In this document: one piece after another, positions 1-6,835 of the stretch
How the letters are laid out: each line of letters begins with the position of its first letter
Numbering within the stretch: the stretch's first letter is position 1
Assembly: GCA_900768465.1 (NCBI GenBank)
Contig: CAAGCY010000011.1
Span: forward strand, 1 to 15,896
Reading direction: 5' to 3'
Length of the DNA stretch: 15,896 bases
Source of the DNA: Alphaproteobacteria bacterium
Lineage (GTDB): Bacteria; Pseudomonadota; Alphaproteobacteria; CAAGCB01; CAG-977
Program-made: the position numbers and the translations under genes
The notes under the pieces: model-generated
Told to the model about the DNA's origin: nothing
Seen by the model: the letters and a program-made list of their open reading frames with translations, nothing else
Databases searched by the model: none

Positions 1-186
1 CATATGCACCCCGTTAATCGGCGGCGGAACGACTTTGCCGTTCGTCGGCATCGGCGGAGGGGGCGGCGGCACCGCATTGCCGTTCGTTTGCACCGGAGGC
101 ACAGCTCCGGCGGGCGCAAACGGCATATGCACCCCGTTAATCGGCGGCGGAACAACTTTGCCGTTCGTCGGCATCGGCGGCGGCAT
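1..186 (-). repeat. Proline-rich coding repeats, first gene (two copies, 123 bp apart)
   Basis: Two near-identical copies begin at 1 and 124 (catatgcaccccgttaatcg in both), spaced 123 bp, or 41 codons. They encode PPPINGVHMP-FAPAGAVPP and MPTNGKVV blocks on the minus strand. The array continues beyond the left edge. The units are almost the same as those at 1528-1869 in the neighbouring gene, differing mainly in an MPTNGK versus MPTKGK variant. Confidence 0.85.
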
Positions 187-1254
187 CAGCGACCGTTCGA
201 ACGCTGCACCATCGGCAAATGTCCCTTGCACTCCACGAACAGCCCTGCCCTCAATTTGGAAATCCGGATCCATCATGCCGCATGCCGCACATTGTTTCTG
301 CGCGTCTTTTATCAACACATACGCAATTGCAGGAATATAATCGAATGTCGGCGAACGCATTTCCTGCTTGATTCGTTCGGCGGAGGGCAATTCTTTCATC
401 AATCCGACGGTCGTGGCTTTAAAATAAGCGACCTCGTCGATATTTTTTCCTTTCGGAATTAAAGATGTGAGTTTACCTCCGACCGCCGCGTTTTCAAAAA
501 CGTTATGTTCCGCCGGATTATGTTTCAAAAGCTCTCGATTCTTATCGTTCAAATCCATCAAAGGCTTATGATATTGTTCCACATAAAAAAGAGCCGTCTG
601 AAAATTCCCTGCATACCCTTGCATACTGGCGAAAACACAGTCGGACTCTGACTTTCCCGCCTCTTTTGCCGCGACATATTCCCTGCAGCCCGGGCGGTAC
701 TTCATCGTTTTTTCAAAATCGGCGCGGGCTTCCGGCAAGTGTTTGACATCGTTCATATATTGGAAATTAGCCACTTCTGCGGCGGCTTCCCCCATACGTT
801 CAGCCAAAATCTGATCGGGCACATTGGATGCAACATTCATCCATTCCCCGACTTGTCTTTGTTTAAAATGATGGTATTCATGAGCAAACGTTCCGGCGGA
901 TTCAAAACCGCAACCAACCATTCTGCCCATCACGATTTCGTTGCGTACCGGAGAATAATAAGCGGCGGCGTTTCCTGTTTCCGCTTGGCGCAAAGTCGGA
1001 CGTTTTTCAGGCGGAAACGCTCTAAAGCCTTCAACCATCCTTGGACTTTTTACAGCGCACTCCATCGTTCCCATCAAGCTCTGCACGCTTTCAAAGGACC
1101 CTACCGCGTTGAAATAGTCATCCTTGCCCGCTCCGAAATAAATACGAAATTTATTCGCGTCTTTTTCATCCTCGACCATATAAACGGTTGAGACCGGCTG
1201 TGCCTGCTTTTGCGGTTGCGGATTTTGAAATGCGGAAACAAGATCATCTGCCAT
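1..1254 (-). CDS. HExxH metallopeptidase-like protein with proline-rich C-terminal repeats (3' end outside window)
   Basis: The reading frame is open from ATG at 1254 to the window edge (418 codons, no stop), so the C-terminus is missing. A GGGAG ribosome site lies about 8 bases upstream. Residues 1-320 are clearly paralogous to the N-terminal half of the 724-residue protein at 4212-6386: both open with MA(D/E)xLxSxFQNP, share YFGAG (39-43 here) and then carry a zinc site. Here that site is HEYHH (H125, E126, H129), with a candidate third ligand E156 in ERMGEAAAE. After about residue 355 the protein becomes proline-rich, with repeats of the type MPPPMPTNGKVVPPPINGV, and it runs off the window in that tract. 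No signal peptide or membrane segment is visible. The likely role is a zinc-dependent peptidase of an uncharacterised family (perhaps near DUF6782); substrate unknown. The proline tract suggests binding to another protein or an extended spacer. The gap of 96 bases after the 540-residue gene would allow cotranscription. Confidence 0.85.
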   Translation of the reverse strand, partial: MADDLVSAFQNPQPQKQAQPVSTVYMVEDEKDANKFRIYFGAGKDDYFNAVGSFESVQSLMGTMECAVKSPRMVEGFRAFPPEKRPTLRQAETGNAAAYYSPVRNEIVMGRMVGCGFESAGTFAHEYHHFKQRQVGEWMNVASNVPDQILAERMGEAAAEVANFQYMNDVKHLPEARADFEKTMKYRPGCREYVAAKEAGKSESDCVFASMQGYAGNFQTALFYVEQYHKPLMDLNDKNRELLKHNPAEHNVFENAAVGGKLTSLIPKGKNIDEVAYFKATTVGLMKELPSAERIKQEMRSPTFDYIPAIAYVLIKDAQKQCAACGMMDPDFQIEGRAVRGVQGTFADGAAFERSLMPPPMPTNGKVVPPPINGVHMPFAPAGAVPPVQTNGNAVPPPPPPMPTNGKVVPPPINGVHM

Positions 1255-1350
1255 AATATTTCTCCCGACTGCTTGACCGCGACAAAGACATTATCCGTTT
1301 ACCCTCATCGCCGTTTTTAAAATACAAAGTTTTACTGCCTTTTTCGTTTG

Positions 1351-2973
1351 TTATCTGGATTCGCCCTGCCGAACAGCTTGTTTTACCGGCATTTTCGGAG
1401 CGGCATCCTTTTGCGCCGTTTTGCTTTGCAACGTCTGCATCAAGTTCGGCTTGTGCGACATCTGATTCAGCTTGCCCTGCAAAGACTGAGCAGGCGGCGG
1501 AGGCGGCGGCATCGCGTTGCCGTTCGTTTGCACCGGAGGCATAGCTCCGGCAGGTGCTAACGGCATCTGCACGCCGTTAAGCGGCGGCGGAACAACTTTG
1601 CCTTTCGTCGGCATCGGCGGCGGGGGTGGCGGCATCGTCGTTTCCGCTTGTTTCGGCATCGGCGGAACAGCCCCGGCAGGCGCTAACGGCATCTGCACGC
1701 CGTTAAGCGGCGGCGGAACAACTTTGCCTTTCGTCGGCATCGGCGGCGGCATTGTCATTCCCGCTTGCTTAGGCATCGGCGGCACAGCCCCGGCGGGCGC
1801 AAATGGCATATGCACCCCGTTAATCGGCGGCGGAACAACTTTGCCTTTCGTCGGCATCGGCGGCGGCATCGCCCCCGCGGGTGCAGGCGTCAGTTGCTCT
1901 CCGTTCAACGGCGGCGGCATCGTTCTGCCCGCTTCTTTCGGCTTACCCGACAAAACGGTTGCAAAATCGGCGCGCATCGCGTCTTTGTCCGCATTTTCTT
2001 TTTCAACGGGTGCTTTTTCATTATTGACTTTCGTTTCGGTGTTCCACAAAGCGTCCAGTTCTTCCTGCGATTTACCGTAAGTTTGCACTTTTCCGAAAGC
2101 TTTTTTCTGTTCCTGCAAAGCGTCCAAACGTTTTTCGTATGCCGCGCCGTACGCTTCCGACCATTCGTTTCCTTTAAAGGAATCTTTGGTGTCCGGGGCG
2201 TACATGTCGCAAATGATTTTCCATTTCGGATCGTTTTCGGGAATCTTGACAACGCCAAGCGGGGAAACCAGCAACCGCGCCGCCAAAGGATTGTCCTGCG
2301 GCGTCATATGCGCTTCCATATCGTTCATTGAATTGACTTCCGAAGCTTTCCGCAACTGATTTTCGTTATGCTTGTCCGTTGCGACGTTTTTCATGTCTTC
2401 CAGACCGAAGTTTTTGGTCACCAACGTTTTGGACGACGCTTTATAGACGCTGACGAACCCGAAATTCGCCTTTTTCCCGCTGGGCAGAGTAATGGAGCGT
2501 TTATCCACAAAACCGCTGCCGCCGTTTGCCGAAATTCCGGCGCCCGAATAGCTCATCGCATAACTGGGGTTGGGCGACGCGTAAGTAAATCCCGTGCGTC
2601 CGACGCGTTGCGTCGGGTTCATATAGGATGACATTTCATCCCCCGAAATAAACGCCTGCCCACGGAAAAAATATTTCGCCCCGTTCGCGTTCGCCTGTTC
2701 GAAACGGCGGGTAACGGCGTCTTGCGTATCGCCGCGCTGATACGCCTGTTTCAAGGCTTCCGAAATAATTTCGTCGCGGATTTGATCCCCGTTCATTTGG
2801 GCGTAGCGCGCCTTGTCCGCCGCGGAAACGGTCGGATCGTTCATAACGCATTCTTTCAACTGGCGGGGTTTGTCGTCTTTGTCCTGAACGCGCTGATCCA
2901 TCTGTCCCAGCGTCATCGGCGTAATCGCGCCGTAAACCGTCGCCCCTTTGGTGCTTTGAACGACGCGCATCAC
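1351..2973 (-). CDS. Proline-rich repeat protein with possible ADP-ribosyltransferase-like domain; probably the 3' part of a frameshifted larger gene
   Basis: This is a 540-residue frame if GTG at 2973 is used; ATG at 2970 is one codon later. Neither start has a convincing ribosome site. The frame stays open upstream to 3019, and its extra residues (DAKDARANIKN) continue the preceding 361-residue frame after a one-base shift, so I think this is the 3' half of a single gene spanning 1351-4090. Residues 1-100 are helical. Residues 101-145 contain YFFRGQ (R104) followed by GFTYASPNP and a Tyr/Ser stretch, which resembles the Arg and STS-like elements of R-S-E ADP-ribosyltransferases; a catalytic Glu cannot be placed with confidence. 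Residues 265-345 are charged and helical. Residues 350-490 are proline-rich repeats with runs of up to six or more prolines. The end carries SLQGKL, KPNLMQTL and GESR, shared with the 724-residue protein. Function is unknown; an effector-like or actin/SH3-type interaction role is only a guess. Confidence 0.8.
   Translation of the reverse strand: MMRVVQSTKGATVYGAITPMTLGQMDQRVQDKDDKPRQLKECVMNDPTVSAADKARYAQMNGDQIRDEIISEALKQAYQRGDTQDAVTRRFEQANANGAKYFFRGQAFISGDEMSSYMNPTQRVGRTGFTYASPNPSYAMSYSGAGISANGGSGFVDKRSITLPSGKKANFGFVSVYKASSKTLVTKNFGLEDMKNVATDKHNENQLRKASEVNSMNDMEAHMTPQDNPLAARLLVSPLGVVKIPENDPKWKIICDMYAPDTKDSFKGNEWSEAYGAAYEKRLDALQEQKKAFGKVQTYGKSQEELDALWNTETKVNNEKAPVEKENADKDAMRADFATVLSGKPKEAGRTMPPPLNGEQLTPAPAGAMPPPMPTKGKVVPPPINGVHMPFAPAGAVPPMPKQAGMTMPPPMPTKGKVVPPPLNGVQMPLAPAGAVPPMPKQAETTMPPPPPPMPTKGKVVPPPLNGVQMPLAPAGAMPPVQTNGNAMPPPPPPAQSLQGKLNQMSHKPNLMQTLQSKTAQKDAAPKMPVKQAVRQGESR
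1528..1869 (-). repeat. Proline-rich coding repeats, three copies (126 and 117 bp periods)
   Basis: Copies are anchored at 1561, 1687 and 1804 (cggcatctgcacgccgttaa or a two- to four-base variant). Spacings of 126 and 117 bp are whole codons (42 and 39), so the reading frame is kept. Each unit encodes PPP(L/I)NGV(Q/H)MP, APAGA(V/M)PP, then MPPP to MPPPPPP and MPTKGKVV. The first two copies are closer to each other, while the third resembles the copies at 1-186 in the next gene (catatgcaccccgttaatcg). That pattern points to unequal exchange or gene conversion within and between the two genes. Confidence 0.85.
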
Positions 2974-3004
2974 GTTTTTGATGTTGGCGCGGGCGTCTTT
3001 CGCA

Positions 3005-3013
3005 TCAAAAAAA
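3005..3013 (-). other. Candidate +1 frameshift or homopolymer slippage site joining two frames
   Basis: On the minus strand the sequence reads CCG TTT TTT TGA TGC, and the run of seven T occupies 3013-3007. The upstream frame stops at TGA (3007-3005). Skipping one T gives PFF followed by DAKDARANIKNVMRVV, which flows without a break into the 540-residue frame. In the P site, tRNA-Phe on TTT can re-pair perfectly with the next TTT, with a slow TGA in the A site, as in the prfB-type +1 shift. A seven-T run is also long enough for polymerase slippage, and it is a classic place for a sequencing or assembly indel. I cannot tell these apart from the sequence. I see no prfB-style Shine-Dalgarno stimulator immediately upstream. 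Confidence 0.6.
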
Positions 3014-4090
3014 CGGCGTCAGCAATTCGTATCTGGCAGCATCCTGCGCATGCGTCGCAGGACGGATGACGAACACGGACGGATCGGCGACCTTGGACAC
3101 GTCGGCTTCGTCGCAAAGCACGGTTTTAAAGCCCGCTTTGTTCATCCTGTCGACCAAAGCCTGTATATTGTTCGCCCGGTCGTCCTTGTCAAAAGAAATG
3201 GATTGCGCGCACGCGACGGGTTCGGTCAAATTCTGCATGCCCAGCATCGGCGGCAGCTTGATTGCGCGGACGGCGTTTTTGCCCTGATACAGTTGGCGCG
3301 CGAACAGCACGTTGCCCGCTTTTTCCCGAAAAGCGTTGGCGCGGTCTTCCCGCGCTTCCGCACACCGCTTGTTCAGCCGGGCGCGTTCGGCGTCCAGCCG
3401 TTCCCGCACAGTATTGATTTCCGCCCCCGTGTTGCTTAAATCCTGTTCGGCGGCGGCGATTTTTTTATCAAAAGCTTCGGGATTGAAAACGGCTTCTTTC
3501 GCAGCGTCGTCTTGGACGGACTGCAAAAATTCGTCGACGTTCCGCTTGCTTTTATTGATTTTGCGCTTGTTCCACAGGACTTTGATTTTGTCCTTCAACG
3601 CCTTGGGTTCGGGCAGTTTTCCGCCCTTTTCCAAAGCGGTGCGCACGTCTTTTTGCATCGATTCGGGATAGGCGGACAAAACCGCATCCACGTTGTCGCG
3701 CACGGCGCGCGCCGATTCCTTTTTTTGCGTCATCGCGTCAAGCGTTGCCCGCTGTTCCTGTTCCTGCGCCGATTTTTTGGCGATGTCGCTGTTCAGTTCG
3801 GATTCCGCCTTCTGAAAAGTGCCGTACAGTTCCGCAACCCGCGTCCGATAGCGGTTGTTTTCCGCTTCGTACAGCGTATCCAGCGCCGCTTCGTCGCTGT
3901 CCGCCAAGATGTAGTCGGTATCCACAAAATCCAAAATTTTATGTTCAACCTTGTCGCCGGACGACTGCGCGCCGGATTCGAATTCCCGCTTGGAAGCGGA
4001 AACCGCCGCGGCTTTGTCAAATCCCTGCGGGATATTATATAAATCCGGCTGCAGTCCCTGCCATTCTGTTTTTTCTTTTGCTTCCGCCAT
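3005..4090 (-). CDS. Coiled-coil/helical domain protein, probably the 5' part of a frameshifted 912-residue protein
   Basis: Starts at ATG 4090 with AAGGAG about 8 bases upstream; 361 residues to TGA. Most of it is charged and helical, with long coiled-coil-like stretches (about 65-135 and 200-260). Residues 10-270 are paralogous to residues about 414-660 of the 724-residue protein upstream. Shared landmarks are AYPES at 140-144 followed by KDVR, KDKIK at 166-170, NPEAFDKK at 203-210 and AG(N/Q)(V/M)L(F/Y)ARQ at 258-266. Residues 300-361 are mixed and end in ELLTPFF at the seven-T run, where the next frame takes over. No signal peptide, membrane segment or catalytic motif is visible. I infer that it contributes a structural or oligomerisation domain to the fused protein. 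A stand-alone 361-residue product by normal termination is also possible. Confidence 0.8.
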   Translation of the reverse strand: MAEAKEKTEWQGLQPDLYNIPQGFDKAAAVSASKREFESGAQSSGDKVEHKILDFVDTDYILADSDEAALDTLYEAENNRYRTRVAELYGTFQKAESELNSDIAKKSAQEQEQRATLDAMTQKKESARAVRDNVDAVLSAYPESMQKDVRTALEKGGKLPEPKALKDKIKVLWNKRKINKSKRNVDEFLQSVQDDAAKEAVFNPEAFDKKIAAAEQDLSNTGAEINTVRERLDAERARLNKRCAEAREDRANAFREKAGNVLFARQLYQGKNAVRAIKLPPMLGMQNLTEPVACAQSISFDKDDRANNIQALVDRMNKAGFKTVLCDEADVSKVADPSVFVIRPATHAQDAARYELLTPFF

Positions 4091-4093
4091 GGA

Positions 4094-4152
4094 AAAAGCT
4101 CCTTGGAATCCTATCCACTATCCTTTACAGAATAGTCCTTTTCGGAGCTTTT
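4094..4152. repeat. Inverted repeat, 9-bp arms, spanning leader and promoter
   Basis: Arms aaaagctcc (4094-4102) and ggagctttt (4144-4152) are perfect complements separated by 41 bp. One arm overlaps the ribosome site of the 361-residue gene and the other lies in its promoter spacer. Only the first arm would be in the transcript, so this would act as DNA (operator) rather than as an RNA hairpin. Chance cannot be excluded. Confidence 0.4.
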
Positions 4153-4157
4153 CTCAA
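4129..4157 (-). promoter_or_regulatory. Sigma-70-type promoter for the coiled-coil gene
   Basis: On the minus strand, -35 TTGAGA (4157-4152, five of six consensus bases), a 17-bp spacer and -10 TATTCT (4134-4129, four of six). Transcription would begin near 4122, leaving a leader of about 30 bases with the AAGGAG ribosome site. This makes the downstream genes an independent unit from the 724-residue gene. Confidence 0.6.
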
Positions 4158-4182
4158 GATTTTTTTGTCTAAAACGCAAAGG

Positions 4183-4199
4183 GCGGGATTTTTCCCCGC
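4183..4199 (-). terminator. Weak hairpin downstream of the 724-residue gene
   Basis: On the minus strand GCGGGG-AAAAA-TCCCGC forms a 5-6 bp GC-rich stem 13 bases after the stop. It is followed by a broken T tract (CCTTTGCGTTTT), so termination may be partial. It lies just before the next promoter, which suits a terminator position. Confidence 0.4.
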
Positions 4200-4211
4200 A
4201 CTTTTTAAAAG

Positions 4212-6386
4212 TTATCTGGATTCGCCGTTGTGCATCCTTTGATTTGTTTGCGGGTGCGCGGCGGTTTTGTTTTGCGCCGTTCTGTCTTTCAACGTCTGCA
4301 TCAGGTTCGGTTTCGCCGTCAGTCCGCTCAGTCTGCCCTGCAAAGAAAGCGGTACTTTCGCATCGTTTGTTTTCTGCGATTCTTTGTCCTGCCGTTGACG
4401 CGCGTACAGCATTTGCCCCGCTTTGGATTCAAAGGATTTAAACATCGTGTCGCGCAGTTTTCGACATTCGGCGTTCAGGTTCGCTTTCAGCGCGCCCTTG
4501 CCTTTTTCGGCATCCCACGCGACTTTGTCCGCCTGTTCCGCCGCATGACGCGCGGCATCGACTTTTTTGTCGAAAGCCGCGGGGTTGACCGCCGCTTCGC
4601 AAACCGTTTTGTCCTTGACCTGTTTAAAGCAGTTTTCGACGACGTTCCGTCCCTGTTCGATTTTTTTGCGGTTGAACATCAGTTTGATTTTGTCTTTGAA
4701 CGTCTTGGGCGCGGGCATTTCCGCCTTTTTGTCCGTTTCAACCCCTTTTTGCAAAGCGGCGCGCACGTCCTTTCGCATGGATTCGGGATAGGCGGCGACC
4801 AAATTGTCAACCGCGCCCTGAATCATTTTCGCAGTTGCCTGCTTTTGTTCCAAAGCATCCGCCGCCGCGGCTTTGTCAAAGCTGTCTTTGCGTTTGTTTT
4901 TCAAATCGGTTTCGTACGCAGCTTCGTCCTGTTTAAACTGCGTGTGCAACTGATGAATACGGTTGTGATAAGCTTTATTTTCCGTTTGATACAAATGCCG
5001 CAAAGCCGCCCCGTCGTTGTCCGCCGCCAGACAGAGGGGATCGATGCCGTCCGCCGTTTTCTGCTCCTCCGCGGCTTGTTTAACCGCGGCTTCGCGGTTG
5101 ACGTCGCAGGGCAAATTGTGCAACCCGCCGTCGATTTCAGCCCAATCGGGGCGCACATGCCGCGCGTCATTGTACATCAAATTCAGCTGTTCCTTTTCGG
5201 CTTCTTTCCGCCGCTGTTCTTCCGCCGCGCGGGCGGCTTCAGCCGCTTTTTCCTGTTTGTATTGATCGTACTCCGCCCGCGGGAAAATGCCCTGTTTATC
5301 CCATTCGTCCACTTTGACGTTCACGTCTTGCAAAAAGCGTTTGTTCGGCAAAAAGTCAAGTTTCAGATGTTTCAAAGTTGTTTCGGCAACGGGTTCCAGA
5401 CGTTTCACAAAATTTTCAACCGCGGGTTCCAAGCTCTTCAAGCGGTCATACGCGTTTTGCGGCATATAGTCGAATTCCGGCGCGCGCAGTTCGCGGGTGA
5501 TTTTTTCATCGGCGGGCGGTTCGGTCATCATGCCCGTCGTCAGATTGCGGAAATAGTGAACCTCGTCAACATTGTCCCCCGGCAACGGCATGGACGAGGT
5601 AAATTTTTGCAATACAGGTCCCAAGTCCACTCGGGACAATGCCGCCGGATCGATTTCATTGAAATAATCCGCATCTTTGGAATCCGTGTGAAACAGGCGG
5701 GGATGATAGTGTTCGGCGTAACTTGCCGCAATGCCCGCGTTTTCCGCATATCCTTTCATCCCCGCCAAAACACATTCACTTTCGGGCTTGCCCGCCTCTT
5801 TCGCCGCGGCATAGGCGGTATAACCGGAACAGAGTGTCTTAAAAGGTCTGCCTTTTTCAAAGCGGTTTCTGACATCGTACAGATATTGGTATGCCGCCGT
5901 ATCAGCGGCGGATTCCCCGATTCGTTCGACAAAAATCTGATCCGCCGTATTTGTTTTTACCCCTACCCACTCGGTTTGGCGGGATTGTTCAAAATGCTGC
6001 AATTCATGCGCCAAAGTAGCGGCACCGCCATAGCCCGACACATCTTTCGGATCAATGATGATGCTGTTGAGATTCCGATAATAACAACCGCTGAATTTCC
6101 CGCCGCAATCTTTTACGCTCAAAACAGGACGCTCTTCCGGCGGAACGTCGGCAAACTTGGCAACCGTGCGTTCGCTTTCCGCCAGTTTGCCGATAACATC
6201 CGCCAAAGCGCGCGTATCTTTTTCATCGCCCCGCACTTTCAGATAGTCGTTTTCCCCCGCGCCGAAATAAACGCGGCTTAAGCTTGAATCTTTTTCATCC
6301 GCGACGATGCGGACGTTTTTCAATTCCCCCGATTCAGACTGCTCCGTTCTTGGATTTTGAAATGAGGATTTTAACGTTTCTGCCAT
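4212..6386 (-). CDS. Modular protein: HExxH metallopeptidase-like domain, coiled-coil domain, conserved C-terminal tail
   Basis: 724 residues from ATG 6386, which has AAAGGAGA 6 bases upstream. A longer frame with TTG at 6452 is rejected because it begins upstream of the promoter and lacks a ribosome site. Residues 1-310 match the N-terminal part of the protein at 1-1254. They include YFGAG and the zinc site HELQH (H127, E128, H131), with candidate third ligand E158 in ERIGESAAD. Residues 375-410 are an Ala/Glu/Lys-rich helix. Residues about 414-660 are the helical domain shared with the protein at 3005-4090 (AYPES 532-536, NPAAFDKK 601-608). The tail from 681 has SLQGRL, KPNLMQTL, TAQ and final GESR, shared with the protein at 1351-2973. 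No signal peptide is seen, so it is cytoplasmic or exported by a non-Sec route. Likely a zinc peptidase with targeting or interaction modules; substrate unknown. Confidence 0.9.
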   Translation of the reverse strand: MAETLKSSFQNPRTEQSESGELKNVRIVADEKDSSLSRVYFGAGENDYLKVRGDEKDTRALADVIGKLAESERTVAKFADVPPEERPVLSVKDCGGKFSGCYYRNLNSIIIDPKDVSGYGGAATLAHELQHFEQSRQTEWVGVKTNTADQIFVERIGESAADTAAYQYLYDVRNRFEKGRPFKTLCSGYTAYAAAKEAGKPESECVLAGMKGYAENAGIAASYAEHYHPRLFHTDSKDADYFNEIDPAALSRVDLGPVLQKFTSSMPLPGDNVDEVHYFRNLTTGMMTEPPADEKITRELRAPEFDYMPQNAYDRLKSLEPAVENFVKRLEPVAETTLKHLKLDFLPNKRFLQDVNVKVDEWDKQGIFPRAEYDQYKQEKAAEAARAAEEQRRKEAEKEQLNLMYNDARHVRPDWAEIDGGLHNLPCDVNREAAVKQAAEEQKTADGIDPLCLAADNDGAALRHLYQTENKAYHNRIHQLHTQFKQDEAAYETDLKNKRKDSFDKAAAADALEQKQATAKMIQGAVDNLVAAYPESMRKDVRAALQKGVETDKKAEMPAPKTFKDKIKLMFNRKKIEQGRNVVENCFKQVKDKTVCEAAVNPAAFDKKVDAARHAAEQADKVAWDAEKGKGALKANLNAECRKLRDTMFKSFESKAGQMLYARQRQDKESQKTNDAKVPLSLQGRLSGLTAKPNLMQTLKDRTAQNKTAAHPQTNQRMHNGESR

Positions 6387-6398
6387 GGGAATCTCCTT

Positions 6399-6458
6399 TG
6401 CCGATTGGACAAAAAAGATTTTATTCCCAAAAAGCCCGAAAATCAATCCCAATCGGCA
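6399..6458. repeat. Perfect 10-bp inverted repeat bracketing a promoter
   Basis: Arms tgccgattgg (6399-6408) and ccaatcggca (6449-6458) are exact complements 40 bp apart. One lies just upstream of the -35 box and the other just after the predicted start of transcription at about 6411. This is the geometry of a paired operator around the promoter. No regulator binding to it is known to me. Confidence 0.5.
6418..6446 (-). promoter_or_regulatory. Sigma-70-type promoter for the 724-residue gene
   Basis: On the minus strand, -35 TTGATT (6446-6441), a 17-bp spacer and -10 TAAAAT (6423-6418, five of six). The predicted start near 6411 leaves a leader of about 25 bases containing AAAGGAGA. It sits between the arms of the inverted repeat at 6399-6458. 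Confidence 0.65.
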
Positions 6459-6517
6459 CAGAAATTCCTGCCATCTCTATTCCGCAAAAACACAATTATG
6501 CATAAAAATGCGTAACA

Positions 6518-6535
6518 GCCGATTTTTAAACCGGC
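6518..6535 (-). terminator. Possible weak terminator at the end of the gat operon
   Basis: On the minus strand GCCGGT-TTAAAA-ATCGGC forms a 6-bp stem overlapping the stop codon of the 97-residue gene. A small GCAT-TTTT-ATGC hairpin follows. There is no clean U tract after the first stem, so this is tentative. Confidence 0.25.
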
Positions 6536-6819
6536 AGTTTGCGCACCTTGCTGACGGGCGCGTAGTATTCGTGTTCCAGTTCGTTATCCAAAATTTCGGC
6601 AATCAGCACTTTGTCCTGCTTTTGCAAAGCGGTGACCGCTTTGGGGGACAGATATTCCAGCAAAATGGCGCGCTTGCCGTCGCGCATCAGCAGGGCGGAT
6701 TGAATTCCGTCATAGAAAAAGCGCGGCTGAACGGGCGCACCCGTGCGCGCCCGAATACAAAGCAACAGTTCGCCGTCTTTGTTTAAAACAACGTCGTACA
6801 GTCCTTCTTTTTCAGCCAT
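6526..6819 (-). CDS. Conserved-looking small protein of unknown function, last gene of the gat operon
   Basis: 97 residues from ATG 6819, with AAGGAAA about 6 bases upstream. It lies 16 bases after the gatB stop on the same strand and so is almost certainly cotranscribed with gatCAB. I do not recognise the family. The sequence is soluble-looking and mixed alpha/beta: GLYDVVLNKDGELLLCIRAR forms a likely beta hairpin, FFYDG and ALLMRDGKRAILLEY suggest further strands, and the end is charged (ELEHEYYAPV). There is no cysteine cluster, signal peptide or membrane segment. Position suggests, but does not show, a link to translation. Confidence 0.75.
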   Translation of the reverse strand: MAEKEGLYDVVLNKDGELLLCIRARTGAPVQPRFFYDGIQSALLMRDGKRAILLEYLSPKAVTALQKQDKVLIAEILDNELEHEYYAPVSKVRKLPV

Positions 6820-6835
6820 CGCTTTTTCCTTTGTT

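Noticed and set aside
1351..1490. WH2 actin-binding motif in the conserved tail
   Set aside because: The leucine spacing is suggestive, but the LKK(T/V) core is absent, so I do not annotate a WH2 domain.
1..1869. Regularly spaced repeats that might suggest a CRISPR array
   Set aside because: Periods are 117-126 bp, the intervening sequence is itself repetitive, and all copies stay in frame inside protein-coding genes.
1517..2080. Gly-rich plus-strand frame with GGG repeats, resembling a glycine-rich surface protein
   Set aside because: It is the complement of proline codons (CCG/CCC to CGG/GGG) in the minus-strand polyproline gene, so the repeat is explained by that gene.
4230..6281. A long plus-strand open frame of about 683 codons
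   Set aside because: It is antisense to the 724-residue gene. Its product is rich in Phe, Arg and His in the pattern expected from reverse reading of a Lys/Glu/Ala-rich protein, with no ribosome site or family motif.
6387..6452. Upstream TTG start extending the 724-residue protein by 22 residues
   Set aside because: It lies upstream of the predicted -10 and -35 boxes and has no ribosome site, whereas ATG 6386 has AAAGGAGA at good spacing and matches the paralog's start (MAxxLxSxFQNP).
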